From Williamsia limnetica (lineage in GTDB: Bacteria; Actinomycetota; Actinomycetes; Mycobacteriales; Mycobacteriaceae), in assembly GCF_003217475.1 (NCBI RefSeq), contig NZ_QJSP01000009.1, positions 186,001-250,000 of the forward strand: 64,000 bases of DNA, written 5' to 3'. How positions within the stretch are numbered: the first letter of the stretch is position 1; each line of letters opens with the position of its first letter. Positions 44,781-54,018 of this stretch are shown here, piece after piece. The position numbers were made by a program, and so were the translations under genes. The notes under the pieces are model-generated. The model ran no database searches. It worked only from the letters and a program-made list of their open reading frames with translations, and was not told the DNA's origin.

Positions 44781-46805
44781 ATGACTGTGAACACCACCCC
44801 CATCAGGACACTGCTCATTGCCAACCGCGGCGAGATCGCCCGGCGCGTCATCCGTACCGCCCGCGCCTTGGGTATACGGACGGTTGCGGTCTACTCGACC
44901 CCCGACGTCCGATCCCCCCACGTCACCGACGCCGACTTCGCGGTGCCCATCGGTGGTGCCAGCAGTGCCGAGTCCTACCTGATGTGGGACAAAATACTCG
45001 ACGCCGCCACGCGCACAGGCGCAGACGCCATCCATCCCGGATATGGCTTCCTCTCAGAAAATGCAGAGTTCGCCGAGGCCTGTGAGGCGGCAGGCATCGT
45101 CTTCGTCGGCCCTGACCCGGACTCCATCCGAGAGATGGGTCTGAAAGACAGGGCCAAAGAGTGGGCCCGCAAGGCCGAGGTACCGGTCCTGCTCGACGCG
45201 GTCATCACCGGCGAGGACACCGATGCGTGGACAGCCGCCGCCGCCGAGGTCGGCTTCCCATTGCTGGTCAAAGCCGTCGCGGGAGGCGGCGGTAAGGGGA
45301 TGCGCTTGGTCGAACGTCCTGTCGATGTTGTCGAGGCCATCGCCGCCGCGCGGCGCGAGGGATTGAATCTGTTCGGCAACGCCACCGTGTTTCTCGAGCG
45401 CTACCTGAGTGCATCCCGGCACATCGAGATCCAGGTCTTCGGAGACAAGCATGGCAATGCCGTACACCTCGGGGAACGGGAATGTTCCATCCAGCGGCGA
45501 CATCAAAAGGTGCTCGAAGAAGCGCCCTCGCCGGTCATCACCGCCGATGTTCGGCAACGCATGGGCGCCACCGCCGTGTCGCTGGTCCGCGAACTCGGTT
45601 ACATCGGCGCCGGCACCGTGGAGTATCTGTTCGACGACACCACCGGTGGCTTCTACTTCCTGGAGATGAACACCAGGCTGCAGGTCGAACACCCGGTCAC
45701 CGAAGAGGTCACCGGGCTAGATCTGGTCGCGCTTCAACTAAGAGTGGCACGCGGCGAGCAGCTCGGCTTCGAACAATCCGATGTCCAGATCAATGGTCAT
45801 GCCATCGAAGTCCGGCTCTACGCTGAAGACCCTGCCGCCGACTACGCGCCCACGCCGGGCACCCTGCATCGCTACGAACATCCGGATCGAGCTGGGCTGC
45901 GGTACGAGGACGGAATCGCCGCGCCGTCACAAATCTCCTCGTTCTACGACCCCATGATCGCCAAGATCATCGCCCATGGCGCGACCCGTTCCGAAGCTGC
46001 GTTCACTTTGGCCGCAGCCCTCGACGGCACCCAGGTGCACGGCGTCACCACCAACAGAGCCTTCCTGGCGGCACTGCTACGCGATCCGGACTACCTCGCA
46101 GGGGCAACCCGGACCGACTTCCTCGAGCACCACCCCCAGTTGCTCGACCCGCCGATGTCGACCCCATGGCCCGTGCACCTGGCCGCCGCCGTCGCCACTG
46201 GCACCGCCCGCCGCAAGGCCTCGGACCCAACTCACGGTCTCGCCCGGCCGGGATTTCGGCCCCTGGCCACCCGGCTGCTGACTCACGCAACGTGGCATCG
46301 CGCCGGGGACTCGACGCCGTTGGAGGCGAACTATCACCTCGGTGGGTGGTCCGGCCAGACCGACCTGACCATCGTCGTCGACGACGAGTCACACGGATTC
46401 ACCCTCAGCGACCTCACCACCGACAGCGTGCGCATCAACTACGACGGTGTGGACTACCCGTGCACGGTCTGGACCTATCCCGATGGGTCCGTATGGGTCA
46501 ATGACGCCGGCAGCCAGTCCGGTTGGCACCCAGCGCCCCGACTGCCCGACCCCGACGATCTCGCCGCCACCGCTCTAGGACCGGTCAACGAAATCCCCGG
46601 AACCGTGGTCCACATCGGCGTCAAGGTGGGAGACAGCGTCACTGCCGGCCAGAAACTGGTGGTGGTCGAGGCGATGAAGATGGAACACCCAGCCACCGCG
46701 GCGACTGATGGCGTTGTCGAGAAGATCAACGTCTCCGTCGGCCAGTACGTCGACGCGCACACCGTCCTGGTCACCCTCACCGCACCGCAAGAGGAGCAGT
46801 CATGA
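44781..46805 (+). CDS. Acyl-CoA carboxylase biotin carboxylase/carrier (alpha) subunit
   Basis: A 674-residue fused subunit. Residues about 8-450 are biotin carboxylase (LLIANRGEIARRVIRTARALG, the ATP-grasp loop AVAGGGGKGMRLV, EMNTRLQVEHPVTEEVTG). The C-terminal 70 residues are the biotinyl domain with EAMKMEHP, the Lys being biotinylated. Length and layout match methylcrotonyl- or geranyl-CoA carboxylase alpha subunits. It overlaps the DUF1446 gene by four bases (ATGA). Confidence 0.93.
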   Translation: MTVNTTPIRTLLIANRGEIARRVIRTARALGIRTVAVYSTPDVRSPHVTDADFAVPIGGASSAESYLMWDKILDAATRTGADAIHPGYGFLSENAEFAEACEAAGIVFVGPDPDSIREMGLKDRAKEWARKAEVPVLLDAVITGEDTDAWTAAAAEVGFPLLVKAVAGGGGKGMRLVERPVDVVEAIAAARREGLNLFGNATVFLERYLSASRHIEIQVFGDKHGNAVHLGERECSIQRRHQKVLEEAPSPVITADVRQRMGATAVSLVRELGYIGAGTVEYLFDDTTGGFYFLEMNTRLQVEHPVTEEVTGLDLVALQLRVARGEQLGFEQSDVQINGHAIEVRLYAEDPAADYAPTPGTLHRYEHPDRAGLRYEDGIAAPSQISSFYDPMIAKIIAHGATRSEAAFTLAAALDGTQVHGVTTNRAFLAALLRDPDYLAGATRTDFLEHHPQLLDPPMSTPWPVHLAAAVATGTARRKASDPTHGLARPGFRPLATRLLTHATWHRAGDSTPLEANYHLGGWSGQTDLTIVVDDESHGFTLSDLTTDSVRINYDGVDYPCTVWTYPDGSVWVNDAGSQSGWHPAPRLPDPDDLAATALGPVNEIPGTVVHIGVKVGDSVTAGQKLVVVEAMKMEHPATAATDGVVEKINVSVGQYVDAHTVLVTLTAPQEEQS

Positions 46806-48616
46806 CTCTGGGCCCACTTCGCATCGCAAACTGCTCGGGATTCTTCGGGGACCGGCTGTCGGCGGCGTACGACATGGTCCACGGCGAAGCGATCGACGTC
46901 CTCACCGGCGACTGGCTCGCAGAGCTCACCATGGGGGTGCTGGTCAAACAACGAAAGCGGAACGCAGACAAAGGTTTTGCAGGGACATTTGTCAGCCAGC
47001 TTGATCAGGTCCTCGAGACCTGTCTCGACCAAGGCATCAAGGTGGTCTCGAACGCCGGCGGACTCAACCCGCACGGGTGTGCCGCCCAGATCGCCGACAT
47101 CGCCCACCGCATCAACCGGCCGGTAACAATCGCCGTAGTCGACGGCGACGACGCCACTGATGCATTCGAGGAAGCCCGTCGAAGTGGCTGGCTCGCAGAG
47201 CACCTAGATACCGGCGAGCCATTCTCCATAGCGGGCCAAGATCCCGACGTTGTCAGTGCCTACCTCGGCGGGTGGGCGATCAAAGAAGCTCTCGATGCCG
47301 GCGCCGACGTCGTCGTAACTGGTCGTGTCACCGACGCCGCCATCATCCTGGGGCCGGCGGCCTGGCACTTCAGCTGGTCCAGAACGGACTGGGATGCTCT
47401 GGCGGGCGCAGTGGTTGCCGGGCACATCATCGAGTGCGGCGCCCAAGCCACAGGGGGAAACTTCTCGTTCTTCACCGAATTGGCCGGCATGGAAAGGACG
47501 GGGTTTCCCATCGCCGAGATCAGCGAAGACGGATCCTCAGTGATCACCAAACAGCCAGGCACCGGGGGCGCGGTCACTGTCGAAACCGTCACCGCCCAAC
47601 TGCTGTATGAGATCGACGGCCCTCGATACGCCAACCCCGACGTCATCGCTCGACTCGACACCGTGCGGCTCGCGCACATCGGAGAGGACAGAGTTCAGGT
47701 CTCGGGCGTCAAGGGTGAACCCGCACCCACGCACGTCAAGGTTGGGGCTTTGGTCTCCGGCGGATGGCGGAATGAGATCACCTTCGTCCTCACCGGTTCG
47801 GATATCGAAGCGAAAGCCGAACTCGCGCAAAGTGCTCTATGGGCAGCATTGCCCGAGGGCAAAGACTCGTTCCAGAACGTGACCGTCCGCCTGCTGCGCG
47901 CTGATCAACCCGATCCGGTCACCATGTCTGAGGCGGTTGCTCTGCTGACCATCACCGTGAACGACCCGTCACGGGAGAAGGCAACAGCCTTTCCGCGGGT
48001 GGCCATCGAAACAGGCTTGGCAAGCTACCCCGGGCTCTACTTCACGGCCCCGCCCTCACCGGCGAGTGAGATCAGTGTGTTCTGGCCGACTCTGATGCCG
48101 GCGGCCATCTTCCCGCAACGGTTCACGGTGGGGGAGAGGCACGTCGTCGTACCACCGCCATCGATGGACAGCACAGCGTCACCGATGGCTGCCCCCACCT
48201 CGGAGCCACGGTCTGAATTACCCACCGGCCCCACGGTGCGTCAGCCCCTGGGCTCACTGTTCGGGAGCCGCTCCGGTGACAAAGCAGGCAACGCGACACT
48301 AGGGGTCTGGGCGCGCACCGACGCCGCGCACGATTGGCTCCGGTCGTGGTGGACGCCTGATGCAATTCGTGAGCTGATCCCGGAAGCTGGGGAGTGCAGC
48401 CTGCGGGTGTGGGAGCTGCCGCACCTTCGAGCCTGCGGTGTGACCGTGGTGGGGCTGCTTGGTCGCGGCGTCGCGGCCAACCTCGACCTCGATTCGCAGG
48501 GTAAAGGTCTCGGGGAATACGTACGCGCGAAAGCAATCGACATCCCTACTGTCCTCGCCAACGAAAATCGCTATGTGGCGGGTCAATTCAGGACAACCGA
48601 AAGGATCGCGAGATGA
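46802..48616 (+). CDS. AtuA-like DUF1446 protein with C-terminal AtuA domain
   Basis: A 604-residue protein. Residues about 1-430 are the DUF1446 domain (LRIANCSGFFGDRLSAAYDM, KVVSNAGGLNPHG, VVVTGRVTDAAI). Residues about 480-590 are the smaller AtuA-type domain (LFGSRSGDKAGNATLGVWAR). AtuA is needed for citronellol and geraniol breakdown in Pseudomonas, but its reaction is not established to my knowledge. It overlaps both neighbours by four bases, so its product is tied to the carboxylase and hydratase steps. Confidence 0.88.
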   Translation: MTLGPLRIANCSGFFGDRLSAAYDMVHGEAIDVLTGDWLAELTMGVLVKQRKRNADKGFAGTFVSQLDQVLETCLDQGIKVVSNAGGLNPHGCAAQIADIAHRINRPVTIAVVDGDDATDAFEEARRSGWLAEHLDTGEPFSIAGQDPDVVSAYLGGWAIKEALDAGADVVVTGRVTDAAIILGPAAWHFSWSRTDWDALAGAVVAGHIIECGAQATGGNFSFFTELAGMERTGFPIAEISEDGSSVITKQPGTGGAVTVETVTAQLLYEIDGPRYANPDVIARLDTVRLAHIGEDRVQVSGVKGEPAPTHVKVGALVSGGWRNEITFVLTGSDIEAKAELAQSALWAALPEGKDSFQNVTVRLLRADQPDPVTMSEAVALLTITVNDPSREKATAFPRVAIETGLASYPGLYFTAPPSPASEISVFWPTLMPAAIFPQRFTVGERHVVVPPPSMDSTASPMAAPTSEPRSELPTGPTVRQPLGSLFGSRSGDKAGNATLGVWARTDAAHDWLRSWWTPDAIRELIPEAGECSLRVWELPHLRACGVTVVGLLGRGVAANLDLDSQGKGLGEYVRAKAIDIPTVLANENRYVAGQFRTTERIAR

Positions 48617-49398
48617 CCACATCGGATTCGGGTGCCGTGGTGCATCTTACGGTGGCACACGGCGTTGCGACCATCACCCTCGATTCCCCCGCGAACCGCA
48701 ATGCTCTGTCCAATCAACTACGCGCAGAGCTCGCCGAGAGCATCGAGAACGCCCTACGCGACGACTCCGTGCGGCTGTTGGTCCTAACCCACGCCGGGCC
48801 GGTCTTCTGCGCAGGAGCCGACCTCAAAGAGGCCCGCGACGCCGCCGCGTCACCTGCAGGTTTCGAGTTGGCTGGATTGCTTACCGCCGTGATGACAGCA
48901 GACAAACCGGTGATTGCACGCGTTGCCGGGCCGGCACGAGCCGGCGGTATCGGTCTGGTCGCCGCATGTGATCTCGTGGTCGCCACCGAAGCAGCAACCT
49001 TCGCTTTTTCGGAGGTCCGCATCGGCGTGGTCCCAGCGATCATCTCGGTTCCCCTGCGAGGCCGGGTCGCACCTCAAGCACTCCGAGAGCTCTTTTTGAC
49101 CGGCAACTACTTCGATGCGAAGCACGCGGCACAGATCGGTCTGGTCGACACCGTGACCAGCGAGGCTGACCTGGATGACGCCATCGACACACTGGCCGCC
49201 ACCCTGAAGTTGGCATCGCCGAACGCACTCAACGGTGCTAAGAAGCTACTGGGGCCGAACCGGCGTGACTTGGCCGAGGAAATGGCCCAGATGCAACAGC
49301 TCACCGCCCACTACTTCTCCTCCGAAGACGGCCAAGAGGGCATCCGTGCATTCGGTGAAAAACGTCTGCCATCCTGGGCCTCGTCTCTCCAGACCTGA
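48613..49398 (+). CDS. Enoyl-CoA hydratase/isomerase family protein
   Basis: A 261-residue crotonase-fold enzyme. It shows ITLDSPANRNALSNQLRAEL, the oxyanion-hole segment FCAGADLKEARD, and the second segment AGGIGLVAACDLVVATEAATFAFSEVRIG. Glu in SEVRIG is the likely catalytic residue. By position it corresponds to the methylglutaconyl- or isohexenylglutaconyl-CoA hydratase that follows the carboxylase in the Liu and Atu routes. Last gene of the four-gene operon. Confidence 0.9.
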   Translation: MTTSDSGAVVHLTVAHGVATITLDSPANRNALSNQLRAELAESIENALRDDSVRLLVLTHAGPVFCAGADLKEARDAAASPAGFELAGLLTAVMTADKPVIARVAGPARAGGIGLVAACDLVVATEAATFAFSEVRIGVVPAIISVPLRGRVAPQALRELFLTGNYFDAKHAAQIGLVDTVTSEADLDDAIDTLAATLKLASPNALNGAKKLLGPNRRDLAEEMAQMQQLTAHYFSSEDGQEGIRAFGEKRLPSWASSLQT

Positions 49399-50365
49399 CT
49401 TCGCGTCGACGTGAGCTCCCGAGACAGGCACGTGGGCCGAACATCGTCCGCAGAACGGTGGAACCTATTCATTCGGTATGCAACGAGCGAAAGGCAACGC
49501 ACGGTGGCGTCTCACCCACCCACCGACTCGACTAGCCACCCATCAGCGAGGCCGCCGCGTTGCGCTCGCTGAGGCCGTCACGAGTGCAGTGCGTGATGTG
49601 GGTCTTCGGGTCGCAGTCACCGCGCGTTGTCCGTGTTGTTGCTCGACAGCAATCAGGCCGCGATGGTGGCGGCGGCTTGAGGCCGGGCTGAAGCCGAAAA
49701 CCTTGTCGGTTAATACTGTTAGCTTGCCGCAGTTATGCTGCGCCGTTCGGAAGACGAACGGCTGGCTGATATTGACTTCGCCTCGGATAAAATGTGAGGG
49801 CTCGAGTCGCCGACACGGGGGCTTTTCCCATCATGAGTTATACGGGCGCACCAGACACTCTCGGCTGCTGAAGTTCCCGTGAGAAGTGGGTTGTTGTTGA
49901 AAAAACCGGCCGACGACGACGGCCGTCCCCGGGAAAATGAGACCGAGTATGTTTACCGCGACTCCGTTTAGCCATGGCAACCGGCAGATGTGTGCGTGCG
50001 CTTCGAATCACTGGTGTGGTGCTCGCACATTCTGTGCGACAGTGTAGGCGTCTGCGTTCGTTCCGGCGGGCCTGCCGGCTAAGAAAGCCTGCGACAGCGG
50101 ATGAACCCGCCGTCCGCCGGGGTCCGCCTGCACCACTTCGTGCGGTATGCCTTGCGAAGATCCAACTTTCGGCGGGGGTGCACTTCATGCAGGTTTCCAA
50201 ATGGCTGGGCCACGGGTCGTACACGCTGACCCTGGATACCTATGGGGATTGGATCCCCGAAGATGACGTCGGGGCGGCTAACCACCTCCCCGAACCGATC
50301 TCGCCGCGCGTTGGGTCAGTGTAGGCGCAACCGACGAACGTAATCCGGCTGTTCGGCCGGTAACT
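49399..50365. other. Gene-poor stretch with integrase remnants
   Basis: About 970 bases without an intact gene. Pieces of a tyrosine recombinase are visible on the plus strand (about 49640-49800 and 50118-50324). The remainder has no feature I recognise. Confidence 0.6.
49640..50324 (+). pseudogene. Tyrosine-recombinase (phage integrase) remnant
   Basis: The C-terminal end is clear: LSAGVHFMQVSKWLGHGSYT is the box-II region with its His, followed by TLDTYGDWIPEDD carrying the catalytic Tyr. Further upstream, in another frame, AGLKPKTLSVNTVSL resembles the core-binding domain region. The part between is not readable as integrase, the Arg-rich box I is scrambled, and the frames do not join. 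This is a decayed integrase, probably of the element that brought in neighbouring DNA. Confidence 0.7.
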
Positions 50366-51478
50366 CTATTGGTGAAACGGGGCTTCTATGATAATCGAAT
50401 TGCTGGACATCAAATGCAAATTCTGATGCTGCGGGAGCATGCCTAGCCGTGGTTTTCGCGTGAGCGTCTTGGTTGCAAAACCTGGTTGAGATGACTGCAG
50501 GGGGAACGCTGCCTCGACTACCTGCGCGGCCGCTCTTATCGCAGCCCGAGCTGTGGCTCCCGACAGGGTTGCGCCTTGATGGGCCGCTCTATTGCGCGGC
50601 GCCCCCACCTCTTCAACTAGCTTCTTGGGCAGCCTTGCAGGCACCTTCGTTTTCTTGTGAAGAAGTACGAGATTACTGATTCCGTGGTGTGCCTTGAACT
50701 TCTTCTTTCGTTCTGATGGGGCCAACTTGTCGGCATCAAATTGCTTGTCGATCAGGGCCGTCAGAGCCAACTCGGTTGCAGTGCAAGCGTCTATCACCGC
50801 GCGTCTATGGTCTCCCGCCCTGAGATACATTTTCGCGTCACGGATGAACAGCCATTCTGTCTCGGGGCTCCTGCCGGTGGCCGCGAGATCCATTGCGGCC
50901 TGAGTTTGGTCGCGGTCTAGGACCTCCACTTGGTGAATGCCACCGGGGAACACCTGGTACGTGACGCCAGCTTTTCTGACGCCTTCGTCGTCGCCGCTCC
51001 ACATGTGGACCGCGTGGTGCAGGATGCTGCGCTGAGCTGCGCCGAGCTTGGCAAATTCTTGCAGTGAAACTAGGTCTAGCCAATCGCACAGCTTGTTCCA
51101 CCAAGCGGCCAGCTCCTTCGCTACTGTCTTTGCGACAGCTGCAAACTCGTCCGCGTCTGCCGCACTGACCTGAGCGCGGAACCCGCAGTGCAGAATGTGG
51201 GCATAGACGGGCGATTCTCTCGTGCCCCCGGCAATCGATCCCCATTCGGTTCTGCCATCCGACTCAGAATCGTCAGCAACAGCTGGTGGGACAAACCGCC
51301 TAAGCGGGCGGGTTAGGTCCGAGCCACCAGAAGCGTCGTCGACTTGCGGAAGGAGGATGGAAACGTCGTATGACGCGGTTTTCGATACGAAGGTCTCACC
51401 CAGGCAGTCGGGCGTTACAAGGAAACCGCTACCACACGCGAACTGACCCTCGAGAGACCACTGGGTCTGCCCAGCCAA
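50366..51478 (-). CDS. HEPN-motif protein, hypothetical
   Basis: A 370-residue soluble protein with no close family that I recognise. The C-terminal third is helical and contains RNRAAH (residues about 295-300), which fits the R-x4-H motif of HEPN nucleases, with the preferred polar Asn after Arg. It is preceded by EWLFIRDAKMYLRAGDHRRA and ACTATELALTALID helices typical of HEPN bundles. TTG 51478 is chosen because AAAGGAG lies six bases upstream; a GTG at 51520 is in frame. It sits between an integrase remnant and a tRNA gene, a usual place for defence or toxin genes. Confidence 0.6.
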   Translation of the reverse strand: MAGQTQWSLEGQFACGSGFLVTPDCLGETFVSKTASYDVSILLPQVDDASGGSDLTRPLRRFVPPAVADDSESDGRTEWGSIAGGTRESPVYAHILHCGFRAQVSAADADEFAAVAKTVAKELAAWWNKLCDWLDLVSLQEFAKLGAAQRSILHHAVHMWSGDDEGVRKAGVTYQVFPGGIHQVEVLDRDQTQAAMDLAATGRSPETEWLFIRDAKMYLRAGDHRRAVIDACTATELALTALIDKQFDADKLAPSERKKKFKAHHGISNLVLLHKKTKVPARLPKKLVEEVGAPRNRAAHQGATLSGATARAAIRAAAQVVEAAFPLQSSQPGFATKTLTRKPRLGMLPQHQNLHLMSSNSIIIEAPFHQ

Positions 51479-51574
51479 TTGAGACTCCTTTGGTATGTCT
51501 CTATCGCGCCAGACGGCCACGGCAACCAGCGCCGGGGTGGCGCTGTCACGAGATGGGCCTGAAACCCTGCTACC

Positions 51575-51651
51575 TGGTGCCCCCGGTCAGACTCGAACTG
51601 ACACTGGACGGGTTTTGAATCCGTTGCCTCTGCCAATTGGGCTACGGGGGC
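51575..51651 (-). tRNA. tRNA with CAA anticodon (Leu by anticodon), short variable arm
   Basis: The minus strand folds as a 74-base tRNA with an encoded CCA (51575-51577). The acceptor stem GCCCCCG/CGGGGGC and T arm GTCAG-TTCGAGT-CTGAC are perfect. The anticodon loop TTCAAAA gives CAA (complement of 51615-51617). The variable loop is only five bases, unlike normal class II tRNA-Leu, the last anticodon-stem pair is A-C and the D stem pairs poorly. Confidence 0.8.
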
Positions 51652-51796
51652 GTCTTCCTGCAGAGGTCACTTTAGATGACGCGCCCGGTGAGAATCCAAC
51701 CGGTACTGTTGCGTCCTATCGTGGTGCGTGTGGCGGGGGTGAAAGTCCTGGCCGAGCTGCGCCAGTGTGCAGGCAATTCAACGTGGAGGTGGACCG

Positions 51797-52426
51797 ATGG
51801 CGACGACGGACGCAAGTGCAGCTGGGGCCAAGGAATCGACACCCACGACGCGACGGGTTCTGGTCGCAGAGGATGACTCCCTCATCCGGATGGACCTCAT
51901 CGAGATGCTTCGAGAAGAGGGCTACGACGTCGTGGGGGAGGCCCCGAACGGGCAGGTGGCCGTCGACCTCACCGAGGAGCTCCGCCCCGACCTGGTGATC
52001 ATGGACGTCAAGATGCCGGTGCGTGACGGCATCGACGCTGCCGCCGAGATCGCGAGCAAGCGGTTGTCGGCGGTGGTGATGTTGACCGCGTTCAGTCAGC
52101 GCGAGTTCGTGGAGAAGGCGCGCGATGCCGGCGCGATGGCGTACCTCGTCAAGCCGTTCACCAAAGCGGACCTGGTGCCGGCGATCGAGGTGGCTGTCAG
52201 TCGCTACACGGAGCTGCATCTTCTCGAGGCCGATGTTGCCGATCTCACGGAGCGTCTGGAGATCCGCAAATTGGTCGAACGTGCGAAGGGCATTTTGATG
52301 CAGACGCATGCGTTTACCGAACCCGAGGCCTTCAAGTGGATCCAGCGGGCCGCGATGGATCGGCGAACGACCATGAAGGCGGTCGCTGAAGTGGTCATCG
52401 AGACCCTGGGGGCCAAGGCCAAATAG
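51797..52426 (+). CDS. pdtaR: PdtaR-like response regulator with ANTAR domain
   Basis: A 209-residue two-domain protein. The receiver domain has RVLVAEDDSLIRMDL, the phospho-acceptor Asp in DLVIMDVKMP (about residue 70) and the Lys in AYLVKPF. The C-terminal ANTAR domain (LVERAKGILMQTHAFTEPEA, then FKWIQRAAMDRR) binds RNA hairpins and antiterminates transcription. Length and sequence match mycobacterial PdtaR (Rv1626), whose partner kinase PdtaS is encoded elsewhere. ATG 51797 has GGAGGT upstream. The position near polA is also the mycobacterial one. Confidence 0.92.
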   Translation: MATTDASAAGAKESTPTTRRVLVAEDDSLIRMDLIEMLREEGYDVVGEAPNGQVAVDLTEELRPDLVIMDVKMPVRDGIDAAAEIASKRLSAVVMLTAFSQREFVEKARDAGAMAYLVKPFTKADLVPAIEVAVSRYTELHLLEADVADLTERLEIRKLVERAKGILMQTHAFTEPEAFKWIQRAAMDRRTTMKAVAEVVIETLGAKAK

Positions 52427-52668
52427 CCTGCCGGGCAATCAAATATCTGGTCCCTACCTGGGGCTGGGGCGGGCGCCGGGGGCGTTGTTGCGACAGCCGC
52501 AACAAGCTATGGTCTCGATCTGGTCACAGCCTGGGCTGACGTCAGCGGAGTTTCACGAACGTTACTCGTGGGCAACACGATCGCGCTAGCTTTACCCGAG
52601 CGAGTGGCGGTCGTATGCGTCGTAAAAGTCGCGCCGCGCTCGAGTGATTTACCGCGAGGAGAATATTG

Positions 52669-53988
52669 ATGGCCCACAGATATCTCTTGAGGGGAACAGT
52701 CGCAGCGGCTGTTGCCGCACTGGCGTTGGCTGGTTGTAGCAGTTCAGATGACTCCGAAGACTCGTCATCGAGCGAGACCACGACAGCCACCGCAGATTGC
52801 GGCGACAACGTCGACCAGGCCACCCCCGGCCCGGTCAGCACCAATCCCTTGAAGATCGGCACCCTGCTTCCTGCCACAGGCAGCCTCGCGTTCCTCGGCC
52901 CGCCCGAGTTCGCCGGCGTCACCCTTGCAGTCAACGACATCAACGCCGCAGGTGGCGTGCTGGACAAGCCCGTTGAAGAAGTCAACGGCGACTCCGGCGA
53001 CACCACCACCGACACCGCCAGCGCCACCGTCGACCGCGAACTCGCGGCCGGTACCCAGGTCATCATCGGTGCCGCATCGTCCTCGGTGTCCCTGAAGGTC
53101 ATCGACAAGATCGCCAGCGCCGGAGCAGTCATGTTCTCGCCGGCCAACACCTCCGACGAGTTCACCTGCTACAAGGACAAGGGCATGTACTTCCGTACCG
53201 CCCCTGCCGACAAGCTGCAGGCACAGGCGCTCGCTCAGGTGATCGCTGAGGGCGGCGTCCAGCGCGTCTCCATCCTGGCGATGAACGACCCGTACGGAAC
53301 CGGTCTGGCCGACAACACCGTTGCCGACCTCGAGGCCGCGGGCATCCCGTCCGACCAGATCCAGAAGATCATCTACGACCCCAACGCGCAGTCGTTCAAC
53401 GCTGAGGTCGACCAGGTCAAGAACTTCAACCCGGACGGCATCGCTGTCATCGGGTTCGAAGAAAGCGCCAAGATCATCACCCGCATGAACGAGGTCCAGA
53501 TCGGACCGAAGGACAAGCTCGTCTTCGGCGTCGACGGCAACATGGGCAACGCGCTGGGCGAGTCGGTCGGACCCGGCATCCTCGAGGGCATGAAGGGCAC
53601 CACGCCGCTGACTGCACTGGGACCGGACTTCGAAGCCCGGCTCAAGCAGGTCGACCCGGCCCTGATCGACTTCAACTACGCGCAAGAGAGCTATGACGCC
53701 ACCGTCATCTCCGCTCTGGCTGCAGAGATCGCGAAGTCGACGAACGGTATGGCAATCGCCTCGGAGATCAATGGCGTCACCAAGGACGGCACCAAGTGCA
53801 CCACCTACGAGCAGTGCCTGGCACTGGTCAAGGCGGGCACCGACATCGACTACGACGGTGTCACCGGTGAACTGGCCTTCGTGACCGCAGGCGAGCCGTC
53901 AGTCGGTTCGTACGGTGTGCTCGAGTTCGACGCCAACAACAAGACGATCACCCCGGTCGCCGATTACAAGGTGGTTTCAGACAATTGA
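52669..53988 (+). CDS. Branched-chain amino acid-type ABC transporter substrate-binding lipoprotein
   Basis: A 439-residue LivK-like binding protein. The lipoprotein signal ALALAGC places the lipidated Cys at about residue 23. A Ser/Thr-rich linker follows, then LKIGTLLPATGSLAFLGPPEFAGVTLAVNDINAAGG-type periplasmic-binding fold (abbreviated: GTLLPATGSLAFLG), VIIGAASSSVSL and FSPANTSDEF. GAGGAG lies seven bases upstream of ATG 52669. It ends in a strong terminator, convergent with the four livFGMH genes that should use it. Confidence 0.9.
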   Translation: MAHRYLLRGTVAAAVAALALAGCSSSDDSEDSSSSETTTATADCGDNVDQATPGPVSTNPLKIGTLLPATGSLAFLGPPEFAGVTLAVNDINAAGGVLDKPVEEVNGDSGDTTTDTASATVDRELAAGTQVIIGAASSSVSLKVIDKIASAGAVMFSPANTSDEFTCYKDKGMYFRTAPADKLQAQALAQVIAEGGVQRVSILAMNDPYGTGLADNTVADLEAAGIPSDQIQKIIYDPNAQSFNAEVDQVKNFNPDGIAVIGFEESAKIITRMNEVQIGPKDKLVFGVDGNMGNALGESVGPGILEGMKGTTPLTALGPDFEARLKQVDPALIDFNYAQESYDATVISALAAEIAKSTNGMAIASEINGVTKDGTKCTTYEQCLALVKAGTDIDYDGVTGELAFVTAGEPSVGSYGVLEFDANNKTITPVADYKVVSDN

Positions 53989-54018
53989 TGTCCTGACATC
54001 AACCAACTGAACACACGA

